Assembly: GCA_022560735.1 (NCBI GenBank) | Contig: JADFSO010000003.1 | Span: 1 to 64,000, forward strand | Length of the DNA: 64,000 nt | Direction of reading: 5' to 3' | DNA from: Pseudomonadota bacterium | GTDB lineage: Bacteria; Pseudomonadota; Gammaproteobacteria; Steroidobacterales; MnTg04 | Shown here: one piece after another, positions 1 through 8,380 of the stretch | Numbering within the stretch: position 1 is the stretch's first letter | Layout: each line of letters begins with the position of its first letter | Notes under the pieces: generated by a model | Told to the model about the DNA's origin: nothing | What the model saw: only the letters and a program-made list of their open reading frames with translations | Database searches by the model: none | Position numbers and translations under genes: made by a program

Positions 1-733
1 AGCCGTGCTGATCTTGCTATTCCGCGATCAGCGTCTGCTGAGCAGGCATCCATATTACGGATGGCGCCGGCGCAGTTTACCAACGCGAAGCTGGCACAAA
101 ATCAAGCGATAAATAGCCCAGACCGCTGATCTGTTGAATCGATGCGGGGTTGCTAAACAGCGATCCACAGAGCTATGAATGTCGGTTTTTGGCTGCGATT
201 TGTCATATTGAGGGGCAACACGCCATCTTCCGCGTTTTAGATAAAGTGTTGCATCGACCGATTGAAACCGCAGGTGTAAAGCGGACGTTCCGCAAGACCA
301 TCGGACGTCAGGGTGGAAGCCCGATAGTAAGTGGCAATTCACTTCGGCACTTTCTGAGGTCGGCAGGTCCCGCAAATTTCCTTCAGACCGTCTATAACCA
401 TTTTAATCAGCTGGGATGTCCCCTGTCTGAGTACGACAGCGCTCGATCGCCTGGTTCGAAACCAATTCCTTTGTGACGTATTTTCCGGCAAATCTCCGGC
501 ACCATTAACAGCTGGGTGGCCAGATCCCTAGCTATGAGAGCGTTCGGACACCGTGAACACCGCCTGTGTGCGGCAGTGCTTCGAACTACCGTTTCCGACC
601 CTATGTAGACTTGACGGAATAACCCAGGGCGTGAAGCAGACATTCAGCACACTTTTTGACTGCCGGCCCTGGCTGGTCTCAATCGGCCCAAGGGCGTAGG
701 GTTGTACTAAGCTAAGGGCAGGAAAACCCACTG
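1..733. other. No supportable gene
   Basis: Open frames exist on both strands in this stretch (for example about 100 codons at 150-476 plus and 55-375 minus). None has a good ribosome-binding site, a recognisable domain or a believable composition, and the frames overlap each other on opposite strands. It may be decayed coding or mobile DNA, since decayed recombination genes lie a few kilobases downstream, but nothing in it is diagnostic. Confidence 0.5.
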
Positions 734-2600
734 ATGTCCATTTTCCGGGAACTCAAGCGCCGTAACGTCATCAAGGTCGCGATTGCCTATGCGGTTGTGG
801 CTTGGCTTTTGATCGAGGTCACAGCCACTACCTTCCCAATGCTAAGGCTACCCGATTGGACCGCCACCTTTGTTACCGTGCTGCTGATGATTGGGTTCCC
901 CGTGGCATTGATCTTTGCCTGGGCGTTTGAAATCACTCCGGAGGGCATCAAACGTGAAAAGGATGTCGATCGCAGCCAGTCCATTACGCATATAACCGGG
1001 CGCAATATCGATTACATCATTATCGCGGCACTGGTATTGGCGCTGGGTTTCTTTGCATTCGACAAGTTCGTGCTCGATCCGTCGCGGGATGCTGAACTGG
1101 TGCGGGCTGCCACTGAAGCCGTAACCGAGCAGGTGAGCGAGCCCGGAAAATCAGAGACTGCTGAAAAATCCATTGCCGTCCTTCCCTTCATCAACATGTC
1201 CGACGATCCCGGCAACGAATATTTCTCCGATGGAATTTCAGAAGAACTGCTGAATGTCCTGATCAAGGTAGAGGGGCTCAGGGTGGTGTCGCGTACCTCT
1301 TCATTTGCCTTCAAGGGCAAGGACATCAGTATCCCCGAGATAGCCAGGAAACTAAACGTCGATCATATCCTCGAGGGCAGCGTTCGCAAAGCGGGCAATA
1401 CAGTCCGTGTGACCGCGCAGTTGATCGATGTACGCACCGACAGCCACCTGTGGTCGGGGACCTATGACCGCGAACTGGAGGATATTTTCGCGATTCAGGA
1501 TGAAATATCCGGGCAGATTGTGCAGGCGTTGAAGGTTGCCCTGGGGGCGGGTGAGCAGGAGGCGATGGCCCATGCCCGGAAGCCAACCGAAAACCTGGCA
1601 GCCTACGAGCTTTATCTCAGGGGCCGTTATTTCTGGCAGCGCCGCGGCGAAGACAATATCCGGCGTGCCATCGACCTGTTCGAGCAGGCAACAGAGCTCG
1701 ACCCGCAGTTTGCCCGGGCCTGGTCAAGCCTAGCGGCGGCTCACATCACGTTGCCGACCTATTCCGACGCACTGGAGGATGAGCAATTTCCCCTGGCAGT
1801 GTCCGCCGCGCAGAAGGCACTGATGCTGGATGATACTTTGGCGGAAGCCTATGCGGTTTTGGGTGACGTGGCCCGCACTGACAGAAAATGGACGGAGGCA
1901 GAAGCACATTACCTGCGTGCCATTGCCAGCGAGCCGAAGAATTCGACGGCACACCTTATGGTATGGCGAGCATCTGCTCTCGGTCGGCCGCATGCGCGAT
2001 GCGCTGGAAGAAAACCTGATTGCCTATCAACTGGATCCGCTGCACCTGGCTACCAATGGCAATCTGGCGTGGGCCTATTTGCGGCTTGGCGACACCCATA
2101 ACGCGGTGAAGTATGGCGCGGCCGCGGCGGATCTGGGCTACGCCTTTGGAATGTACGTCCAGACGATGGCGAACTTTCGACTCGGGGAATTCGACCGGGC
2201 GATCGAGTTGGCCGAGCAGTACGACGAGCGGTTCGCCGATCAATTCAATTCCTCGGTGAAAATCCTCAAACTGGTTATCGAGGCAAAGTGGGATACGGCG
2301 AAAAGACCGTTGTTGCTCGAGACGCTCGCAGAGCATGAATCGAGGTTGCGTTTTAGGTTTTCGCTTCCGAGCTATGTCGAATTTGGCCAGATCGATGACG
2401 CCTATCGCGTGACCAATCTGCGTCGCGATTCGGTTAGCGCCGCTAATTGGTGGAATTTGTGGCGAGACGACATGACGACGTTTCGTCAGGACCCGCGGTT
2501 TGCAGAGCTTGTCACTGAACTGGGACTTTTGGATTACTGGCGTGAATATGGCTGGCCGGACGCCTGTCAACCAGCGGGCGACGGCTTGATTTGTGAATAG
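734..2600 (+). pseudogene. TolB-like/TPR inner-membrane protein, frameshifted
   Basis: Large membrane protein of the COG5616 type: two N-terminal membrane helices (about residues 14-34 and 41-61), a third at about 95-113, a TolB-like N-terminal domain (about 145-265, starting SIAVLPFINMS and containing EYFSDGISEELLNVL), then TPR-like repeats to the end. The reading frame breaks near 1955-1958: frame one runs 734-2101, but similarity to the paralogue at 9585-11435 continues in the frame that reaches the stop at 2600. Removing one base near 1957 restores ...TAHLWYGE..., giving about 621 residues versus 616 in the paralogue. The break is either a real one-base insertion or a sequencing error. 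The role of the family is unknown; the TolB-like and TPR parts suggest protein-protein contacts at the envelope. Confidence 0.8.
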
Positions 2601-3021
2601 GCCGTGAGCAGACGTCCAGTTTGCCATAGGAATTGAGTGGAATTTGCGCAAATTGAGGGAAACCCGGCGCAAAAAATACTCGTCGGAAGAGAAAATTTTG
2701 GTCTATTTTCGGGTCCAAAACTCGGCTTTTAGGCCAAATTTCCAAGCAAAATGTGGGTGTTAATAGGGCCAAGAAATTGAGATCGTTGCATTTACTGGCT
2801 TGCAGCCGTTTTGATAGTCCTTTTGATAGTACTTTGATAGTACTTTGATAGTAACTTTGATAGTCCCCGGATAGTCCCCCTGATACACCATTGAACGCGC
2901 AGACCCCTAAGCGCGTAGCTTGATTCCAGTTTTGGTAACCATTGCAGGCTTCTTCTTTTCATCCCACTGTTAATCACAGAACGTGCCAATTTGGCCGCCA
3001 AGGGATTACAGAAAGATCAGC
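2601..3021. other. Intergenic region upstream of recombination genes
   Basis: About 420 bases without a gene. The first 200 are AT-rich and show no motif I can name. The second half carries the TTTGATAGT direct repeats listed separately and ends just before the excisionase-like gene. Such a layout fits the attachment or control region of an integrative element, but no duplicated att core could be identified by eye. Confidence 0.5.
2810..2875 (+). repeat. Tandem TTTGATAGT direct repeats (5 perfect copies)
   Basis: Perfect copies of TTTGATAGT begin at 2810, 2822, 2833, 2844 and 2856, followed by a degenerate GGATAGT at 2869. The start-to-start spacing of 11-12 bases places the copies on roughly one face of the helix. 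They lie about 150 bases upstream of an AlpA/excisionase-like gene and a tyrosine recombinase gene, so they could be arm-type or excisionase binding sites. That function is inference. Confidence 0.85.
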
Positions 3022-3411
3022 ATGCAGCCGCGTTTCATACGTCTGACCAAAGCTTCCGGCTATCTGGGCATGGACAAGAATCGTTTTAACGTGGAAGTAG
3101 TCCGTCCCTACCTGACTGAAATTCCGATTGGCGTGCAGGGCATCGCGTTCGATCGTCTGGAGTTGGATATGTATGCGGACTACTATAAACAGGTCCGCGG
3201 GCGTCCTCCAGAAAGGAGGGCACCATGGCAAGAAAGCGTCGGCCAGGTCTGCGCAAACGCGGAGAATACTGGCATATCGAGAAAGTCATCAAAGGACATC
3301 GGATCTACGAGTCGACTGGCGAGACAACTTATCGAGAAGCGGAGGCGTACTACGACAGCCGCATCAACGATATCCGTCAAGTCATCGTCTATGGCGATCG
3401 TCCTGCGGTGA
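3022..3411 (+). CDS. AlpA/excisionase-like small DNA-binding protein
   Basis: About 129 residues. The first 60 resemble the small helix-turn-helix proteins encoded immediately upstream of phage-type integrases (RLTKASGYLGMDKNRFN, then RPYLTEIPIG, then AFDRLELD). Such proteins act as recombination directionality factors or as transcription factors for the integrase. ATG 3022 was chosen because the conserved N-terminus starts there; the Shine-Dalgarno sequence is weak (GAAAG). The last 60 codons overlap the integrase gene in another frame, so the true C-terminus is less certain. It is probably a relic, because its partner integrase is truncated. Confidence 0.6.
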   Translation: MQPRFIRLTKASGYLGMDKNRFNVEVVRPYLTEIPIGVQGIAFDRLELDMYADYYKQVRGRPPERRAPWQESVGQVCANAENTGISRKSSKDIGSTSRLARQLIEKRRRTTTAASTISVKSSSMAIVLR

Positions 3412-3740
3412 CATTTGAAGAGGCGGTAGAGAAGTTCCTTCGGGAAGATTGTCCGACCAAGTCGCTGGAACGAGCCGGGTACGCGTTCGATAACGTTCTC
3501 CCGTTTATCGGGGATCATCAGATCGATCGCGTATATGACGACTCACTGGCGGCTTTTAGGGAAGCCAGGCTGGATGCTGGCGTCTCGGCCGGGACAATCG
3601 ACAAAGAGCTGGGATTCGTCAGGCGGGTATTGATACTCGCAGCACGAAAGTGGCGACACCCGAATGGAATGCAGTATCTCTCTACGGCTCCTTTGATTGA
3701 GATGGTCAAGGGACCGGCAAGAAAGCTGAATCGCCCCTAA
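3225..3740 (+). pseudogene. Tyrosine recombinase (phage-type integrase), truncated by an IS
   Basis: The N-terminal 167 codons of a tyrosine site-specific recombinase: the arm-binding segment (MARKRRPGLRKRGEYWH) and the SAM-like core-binding domain (about residues 60-160, including LGFVRRVLILAARKWRHPNG). The start is supported by AAAGGAGGG at 3212-3219. The frame runs into the left end of an IS3-family element at about 3727, which supplies the last few codons and the stop at 3738-3740. The whole catalytic domain (R-H-R-Y residues) is absent, so the protein cannot recombine DNA. Confidence 0.88.
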
Positions 3741-4226
3741 TTTGCTAGACACCTTTCAGCCAGACAAAATGGCACTAGGAGAGGTGAATATGAGTAGCAA
3801 ACGATATCCCGAAGAGTTCAAGATCGAAGCGGTCCGCCAGGTAGTTGAGCGAGGTCATAGCGTGGCAGAAGTAGCGAGTCGACTGGGCATGACGACGCAC
3901 AGCCTTTACAGCTGGAAGTTGAGGTACGGTCCACGTTCCGATGAGCAACAGGCAAAGACCTCGGATGAGATGGAGATCAAGCAGCTCAAGAAAGAGCTCA
4001 AGCGCGTCACCGAAGAGCGCGATATTCTAAAAAAAGCCGCGGTGTACTTCGCCAACCAGTCCGAATGAGGTACGCCTATATCAGGGCCAACAGTGCGACT
4101 TGGCCGATTCGGCGGCTGTGCGATCTGCTGGAAGTTCATCCCAGTGGTTATTATGCATGGCGCAAACAGCCACATTCGGCCCGAGCGAATGAGAATCAGC
4201 ATCTGACTGGTTTAATTAAGCAGTTC
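3727..4226 (+). mobile_element. IS3-family insertion sequence, right part deleted
   Basis: The left end appears to begin at 3727 with TGAATCGCCCCTAATTTGCT, whose layout resembles IS3-type terminal repeats, placed exactly where the integrase homology stops. Inside are a complete OrfA and the first 54 codons of OrfB. At about 4226 OrfB homology switches abruptly to a recombinase C-terminus, so the DDE catalytic domain and the right inverted repeat are missing. A run of seven A followed by G at 4029-4036 near the end of orfA matches the slippery signal IS3 elements use for OrfAB frameshifting. The element cannot move by itself. Confidence 0.8.
3790..4068 (+). CDS. IS3-family transposase OrfA
   Basis: 92 residues: helix-turn-helix region (RYPEEFKIEAVRQVVERGHS ... 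LGMTTHSLYSWK) followed by the leucine-zipper segment (MEIKQLKKELKRVTEERDILKKA) typical of IS3 OrfA. It recognises the terminal repeats and regulates the fusion transposase. ATG 3790 is preceded by AGGAG at 3777-3781. Its stop overlaps the OrfB start as ATGA at 4065. OrfA is intact although the rest of the element is not. Confidence 0.9.
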   Translation: MSSKRYPEEFKIEAVRQVVERGHSVAEVASRLGMTTHSLYSWKLRYGPRSDEQQAKTSDEMEIKQLKKELKRVTEERDILKKAAVYFANQSE

Positions 4227-4319
4227 TTGCTGGGGCACGCCAAGCTCGAAAGCACGGTTCGATATCTTGGCATTGAAGTGGATGACGCGCTGGAATTGGC
4301 CGAACAAACCGAGGTATAA
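4065..4319 (+). pseudogene. Chimeric ORF: IS3 OrfB N-terminus fused to recombinase C-terminus
   Basis: Residues 1-54 are the start of IS3 OrfB (LLEVHPSGYYAWRKQPHSAR and LTGLIKQF). From residue 55 the sequence becomes LLGHAKLESTVRYLGIEVDD..., the C-terminal tail of a short tyrosine recombinase, with the active-site H of LGH and the catalytic Y of VRYLG. The two parts are joined in frame at about 4226. The DDE domain of the transposase and all upstream parts of the recombinase are lost. This is a deletion scar; function as a fusion protein is unlikely but not excluded. Confidence 0.85.
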
Positions 4320-4329
4320 AGAGCAAAGT

Positions 4330-4351
4330 GCGGCCGTCGCATGACGGCCGC
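4330..4351 (+). terminator. Hairpin after recombinase relic
   Basis: Perfect stem GCGGCCGTC / GACGGCCGC with the tetraloop GCAT, followed by only three T. It lies 10 bases after the relic's stop codon. It could be a weak intrinsic terminator or part of the recombination site of the lost element. Confidence 0.5.
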
Positions 4352-4483
4352 TTTCCGGCCATTGGGAGGCTATTGCGCTGACTGGCACATTCCGACCCGT
4401 AGCGGACATGCCCAGATTCGTGTAGGACTGGTTCGTGAGTCCGTTCGATTTTCGAGACCAAAAATAACGAGGAGGATGCCGTA

Positions 4484-5419
4484 ATGCGTCAATCACTCTA
4501 TTTCGCTGCCATGTTGGCAGCAGCCATGCCAACCTTCGCCGATAATCAGAAACGCCCGCCAATTATTGACATGCATATGCACGGACGCACCTCGATATCG
4601 CTTGACGAAAACGGTCAGCCTAGGGCTCGGGGATGCATGCCGCAACCGTGTCAGGTAGCAGTGCCACCGATGGCGCAAAGTGACGAGGATGTTGTTCCCT
4701 TAATGCTTGAGACAATGGATCGATACAATATTGTTCTGGGATTTCTAAGTGATAGACCGGACAGGGTCAAGAAATGGATCGTGGAATCACCGGGTCGATT
4801 TATTGGCGCGACTAAGTTCGACCCGGACTTGAATGTCGATGATCTGCGCAAAGACTATGAGTCGGGCGCATTTCTGGGCGTCGGCGAGCTGGGGCCATTA
4901 TATTGGGGAATCTCAATCGACGATCCACGATTAGAGCCATATTTTCAAATTGCTGAAGATTTTGACTTGCCTGTTCTAGTTCATCTTCAGGGCATCGGTG
5001 GTCCAACCAAGGCATTTCGTATTCGGACAGGACACCCAGAATTGTTGGAGGAAGTCTTACGGCGGCATCCAACTGTCAGAGTATTCTTGGAGAACGCAGG
5101 TTTTCCATTTTTCGATGAAATGCTGTCGTTGATGTACATGTATCCGCAGGTTTATGCGGATTTATCTACGATCACCTGGATCGTGCCGCGCCCACTTTTT
5201 TATGACTATTTCGAGAGACTAATCGAAGCTGGACTCGACAAAAGGTTGATGTTTGGCACAGATGCGAGTGGGTCACCCGAAATATTTGGAGAGGCAATTT
5301 CAGCAATCGAATCTGCGCCTTTCCTCAACGCCAAGCAGCGGCGCGATATTTTTTATAACAATGCTGCTAGGTTTCTGAGGTTGTCGGACGAAGAGATAGC
5401 CGCTCACCACGAGCGCTAG
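4484..5419 (+). CDS. Exported amidohydrolase-family metalloenzyme
   Basis: 311 residues with a signal peptide (about 1-19, ending FADNQ) and an amidohydrolase-2-type TIM barrel. Metal-ligand motifs are visible: HMH at 31-33 in IIDMHMHG, a His in LPVLVHLQG, and the FGTDASG aspartate near the C-terminus. The family hydrolyses or decarboxylates small organic acids and lactones; the substrate cannot be read from sequence. The start is supported by GAGGAGG at 4469-4475. No operon partner; it lies just downstream of the mobile-element remains and may have arrived with them. Confidence 0.8.
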   Translation: MRQSLYFAAMLAAAMPTFADNQKRPPIIDMHMHGRTSISLDENGQPRARGCMPQPCQVAVPPMAQSDEDVVPLMLETMDRYNIVLGFLSDRPDRVKKWIVESPGRFIGATKFDPDLNVDDLRKDYESGAFLGVGELGPLYWGISIDDPRLEPYFQIAEDFDLPVLVHLQGIGGPTKAFRIRTGHPELLEEVLRRHPTVRVFLENAGFPFFDEMLSLMYMYPQVYADLSTITWIVPRPLFYDYFERLIEAGLDKRLMFGTDASGSPEIFGEAISAIESAPFLNAKQRRDIFYNNAARFLRLSDEEIAAHHER

Positions 5420-5586
5420 TTGATATTTCTCATGACCGCTCCTGGCCGATTTCCGCCTGTCGCTACTCCGCCTTTCCAGGCATTTGAGCGACCTCTTTCG
5501 ATGAAAGCAGGCCTTAAGTCGCTCGCCCTTACTTCGCACGTCGGTCCAGGGGTCGTTATTCGCGGCTCGCGTTTAGCCACCGCCCG

Positions 5587-6183
5587 TTAGCGAAACGGCG
5601 GTCCGCCAATCCAGGACACCAGGGACACGCGGGTTCCCCGGGTCACCGGTCGCACGCGATGCGCCAGGTACGAAGGAAAAGCGATCAGCGAACCACGACT
5701 GCGTGGACTGAGTTCATCGGTCACCGAAAGAAATTCAAGCTCGCCGCCGTCATAATCCGCCGCATCGCTCAACTGCACACTGAGGCTCAGTTTTCTGCTC
5801 GAGTAAACTCCGGGCCCGAGGTCGAGATGCCAGTCATAGCGCCCACCCGGCTCGTAAGTCGCTACCTGTATGCCGTCATAGAACCCGGTTAGTTCAAAGC
5901 CGTATCCGCGGTTAAGTTTCATCAATGCATCTTCCAGGAAATCGAAAAGCCAGTTGGATTCCTGCGATGGCCAGATAAAGCGCAGGGTCGAGTCCCTGCC
6001 TTTATCGGTGCTTAGCTCGGCTCCCGTTCTTCCTTCCAGCCGCGGCGACTTTTCCGAAAGCGCGATCACCCGGTCGCACATTTCGGGGCTCATCAGGCCC
6101 TCTACGAACGCAACCTGTGCCGTGGCGTCGTTGGTGCGCCGGTTAAGATGGCATTTCAAAAGGCGGGAAGCTTGCATCGTCAT
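5587..6183 (-). CDS. 2OG-Fe(II) oxygenase, prolyl 4-hydroxylase type
   Basis: 198 residues. The Fe(II)/2-oxoglutarate site is complete: H119 and D121 in YDWHLDLG, H175 in YLAHRVRPV, and R185 in GTRVSLVSW for 2-oxoglutarate. It should be a soluble hydroxylase of a protein or small molecule; the substrate is unknown. Its start overlaps the pspF stop in an ATGA junction (6180-6183), so it is almost certainly translated from the pspF message. That coupling is unusual and suggests a link to envelope stress, but this is only context. Confidence 0.85.
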   Translation of the reverse strand: MTMQASRLLKCHLNRRTNDATAQVAFVEGLMSPEMCDRVIALSEKSPRLEGRTGAELSTDKGRDSTLRFIWPSQESNWLFDFLEDALMKLNRGYGFELTGFYDGIQVATYEPGGRYDWHLDLGPGVYSSRKLSLSVQLSDAADYDGGELEFLSVTDELSPRSRGSLIAFPSYLAHRVRPVTRGTRVSLVSWIGGPPFR

Positions 6184-7250
6184 CGTCTCTTGCGGCCCAG
6201 TTCATCCTGCAAGTCGTGCTTGCGCAACAGCGCGCGCAGCTGGTGATAGCTCAGACCCAGTAACTTAGCAGCTTCAGGCTGCCTGAATCTCGCTTTTTTC
6301 ATCGCTTCGCGAACCAGGTGAGCTTCCATTTTGCCGATCGTGCCTTTCATGTCCAGCGGAAAGTGGGTTTTCGTCGTTGCCGGTTCGACTGGATCGATCG
6401 TGCCAGCCGGGGCATGTTTTGCACTGGGAAACCGGTCTCTTGGGATAGGCATACGACCCGGAATATAGGGTGAGTCGAAAGGATCGAAAACGATGTTGGT
6501 CACTGGCTTGTCGGCTCGTTCGGTCCGGTAAACAGAGCGCTCGACCGTATGCTTCAGCTCGCGCACATTACCCGGCCACGCGTGGCTCAGCAGTGCCGAT
6601 GCGGCGCGGTGTGAGAAACCCGGGAAAAAATCCCGTTTCAGCTCACCGACGATATCGATTGCGAAGTGATTTGCCAGCGGCAGGATGTCTGCTTCCCTGG
6701 CGCGCAGCGGTGGCACCGCAATGACATCGAAAGCCAGCCTGTCGAGCAGGTCCGGGCGAAACCGGTTTTCCCGCACCAGTTTGGGAAGATCCTCGTTTGA
6801 GGCCCCGACTATGCGGATATCGACATGAATGGTTTCGGTACCGCCGACTCTTTCAAATTCTCCGTATTCGATGACCCGCAATATTTTTTCCTGCATGCGC
6901 AGCGATATTGTCGACAGCTCGTCCAGAAAAAGCGTGCCTGTATCGGATCGCTCGAAGCAGCCGAAATGGGTACGGATTGCGCCCGTGAACGAGCCGGCCT
7001 CGTGGCCAAACAATTCGCTCTCCAGGACGCCTTCGGTCAGCCCCGCGCAGTTGAGTTTGATCAGTGGTTGCTCCCAGCGATTCGACAGGTAATGCAGGCG
7101 GCTGGCAATCAATTCCTTGCCCGTACCCCGCTCACCGATAACCAGGACCGGCTTGCTCAACTCGGCGGCCCGGGACACATGCTCCTGCATTTCGAGGAAA
7201 GCGGGGGCTTCGCCGATGATCGGCGTGGTTTCGGGTCTGTGTACAGTCAT
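6180..7250 (-). CDS. pspF: PspF, sigma-54 activator of the phage-shock operon
   Basis: 356 residues with no N-terminal sensory domain, as in PspF. AAA+ domain: Walker A GERGTGKE (39-46), sigma-54 contact loop GSFTGA (86-91; the usual form is GAFTGA), Walker B GTLFLDE (105-111). The C-terminus carries a Fis-type helix-turn-helix (RQPEAAKLLGLSYHQLRALL). It activates sigma-54 RNA polymerase at the pspA promoter and is held inactive by PspA. It is divergent from pspA with a 205-base control region between them. The linker between the AAA+ and HTH regions (about 255-315) is rather long and Pro-rich. Confidence 0.93.
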   Translation of the reverse strand: MTVHRPETTPIIGEAPAFLEMQEHVSRAAELSKPVLVIGERGTGKELIASRLHYLSNRWEQPLIKLNCAGLTEGVLESELFGHEAGSFTGAIRTHFGCFERSDTGTLFLDELSTISLRMQEKILRVIEYGEFERVGGTETIHVDIRIVGASNEDLPKLVRENRFRPDLLDRLAFDVIAVPPLRAREADILPLANHFAIDIVGELKRDFFPGFSHRAASALLSHAWPGNVRELKHTVERSVYRTERADKPVTNIVFDPFDSPYIPGRMPIPRDRFPSAKHAPAGTIDPVEPATTKTHFPLDMKGTIGKMEAHLVREAMKKARFRQPEAAKLLGLSYHQLRALLRKHDLQDELGRKRR

Positions 7251-7252
7251 AG

Positions 7253-7314
7253 TAGTTAATTTAACTAAAAAACGAGTAAAATACCAATAACATGGTGAGA
7301 AAAACTAATTTAGT
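7253..7314. promoter_or_regulatory. Candidate PspF upstream activating dyads
   Basis: Two palindromes lie between pspF and pspA: TAGTTAA-T-TTAACTA (7253-7267) and ACTAA-T-TTAGT (7304-7314). They are about 150 and 100 bases upstream of the predicted pspA transcription start, the usual distance for enhancer sites of sigma-54 activators. The first also abuts the pspF start codon, which would allow autoregulation. Assignment to PspF is inferred from position. Confidence 0.5.
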
Positions 7315-7384
7315 CGTTGAAAATAATGACGATTTCCTGCTAATTATCCTTATTAAACAGCATGTTATGCAAACTTAGGAAATC

Positions 7385-7400
7385 TGGCATGAATTTCGCA
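7385..7400 (+). promoter_or_regulatory. Sigma-54 promoter of the psp operon
   Basis: TGGCAT-N6-CGCA with GG at 7386-7387 and GC at 7398-7399, separated by exactly 10 bases, as required for -24/-12 elements. Predicted start of transcription is near 7411, about 45 bases before pspA. The match is slightly off consensus (TGGCAC-N5-TTGC), but location and spacing fit a PspF-dependent promoter. Confidence 0.75.
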
Positions 7401-7455
7401 TTATTAATATCGAGAGTGACAAATACGACAATTCGATCTGATTGAGGACGTTTCA

Positions 7456-8130
7456 ATGGGTATTTTTTCAAGATTCAGTGACATCGTGAATTCCAACATC
7501 AACTCCATCCTGGACAAGGCGGAGGATCCGGAAAAACTGGTACGCCTGATGATCCAGGAGATGGAGGACACGCTGGTCGAAGTTCGCTCCGCCGCCGCGC
7601 GGGCCATTGCCGACAAGAAGGGTCTGAATCGCAAACTGGCGGCGCTGGAAAAAGAGGAAAAAGAGTGGCAGGACAAGGCGGAACTGGCGGTCAGCAAAAA
7701 CAGGGACGACCTGGCCAAGGCGGCGCTGGCGGAAAAATCGCGGGCGGCCGAAGCAGTTGCGGATCTACGCCAGCACTATGAACTCATCGAGGAAGGGCTG
7801 GCCAAGCTCAATGACGATATCGCACGCCTTGAAGTAAAGATTGCGGACGCCAAGAACCGGCAAAAAGCACTGTTGTTGCGGCATCGTACGGCCGGAAACC
7901 GGCTTGAGCTAAGAAAGAAAATCCACGATTACAAGATCGAGGATGCGCTGGTTCGTTTCGAGCAATTTGAGCGGAAAATGGAAAACCTTGAAGGACAGGT
8001 GGATTCCTACGACCTGGGATTGCAAAAAGATCTGAATCGCGAATTGGCGAACCTGGAAAATTCCGAGGCAGTGGAGAAGGAACTGGCCGCACTGAAAAAG
8101 AAAATACGGCCAGTGGAAAAATCGGCTTGA
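7456..8130 (+). CDS. pspA: Phage shock protein A
   Basis: 224 residues, almost entirely coiled coil, with the N-terminal amphipathic helix MGIFSRFSDIVNSNINSILD that binds stressed membrane, followed by the AEDPEKLVRLMIQEMEDTL signature. It is an ESCRT-III-like peripheral inner-membrane protein that oligomerises on damaged bilayer and, when unstressed, inhibits PspF. First gene of the psp operon, behind the sigma-54 promoter. Confidence 0.97.
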   Translation: MGIFSRFSDIVNSNINSILDKAEDPEKLVRLMIQEMEDTLVEVRSAAARAIADKKGLNRKLAALEKEEKEWQDKAELAVSKNRDDLAKAALAEKSRAAEAVADLRQHYELIEEGLAKLNDDIARLEVKIADAKNRQKALLLRHRTAGNRLELRKKIHDYKIEDALVRFEQFERKMENLEGQVDSYDLGLQKDLNRELANLENSEAVEKELAALKKKIRPVEKSA

Positions 8131-8161
8131 AGCGGGTTTCTGGAAATAGGATGAAGAACTG

Positions 8162-8380
8162 ATGATTGAAACCCTGGCAATTATATCGTTGGTTGTTATT
8201 GCGCCGCTCGCGATCATTTTGCACTACGTAACCAAGTGGAAGCAGTCCGGAACGCTCAGCGGAGCAGATGAAAAACTGTTGCAGGACCTGTGGGATATTT
8301 CGCACCGGATGGAGAGTCGTCTCAATACGCTGGAGACCATACTGGACGACGAAATTCCGGACTGGAGAAGGAGAACATGA
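8162..8380 (+). CDS. pspB: Phage shock protein B
   Basis: 72 residues: one N-terminal membrane helix (about 4-24) and a short cytoplasmic coiled coil ending LETILDDEIPDWRRR, the PspB hallmark. It works with PspC as an inner-membrane sensor that recruits PspA and frees PspF. 31 bases after pspA; its stop overlaps a candidate pspC start. Confidence 0.95.
   Translation: MIETLAIISLVVIAPLAIILHYVTKWKQSGTLSGADEKLLQDLWDISHRMESRLNTLETILDDEIPDWRRRT

Noticed and set aside
55..476. Overlapping ORFs of about 100 codons on both strands
   Set aside because: No RBS, no recognisable domain, and mutual overlap on opposite strands; likely chance frames.
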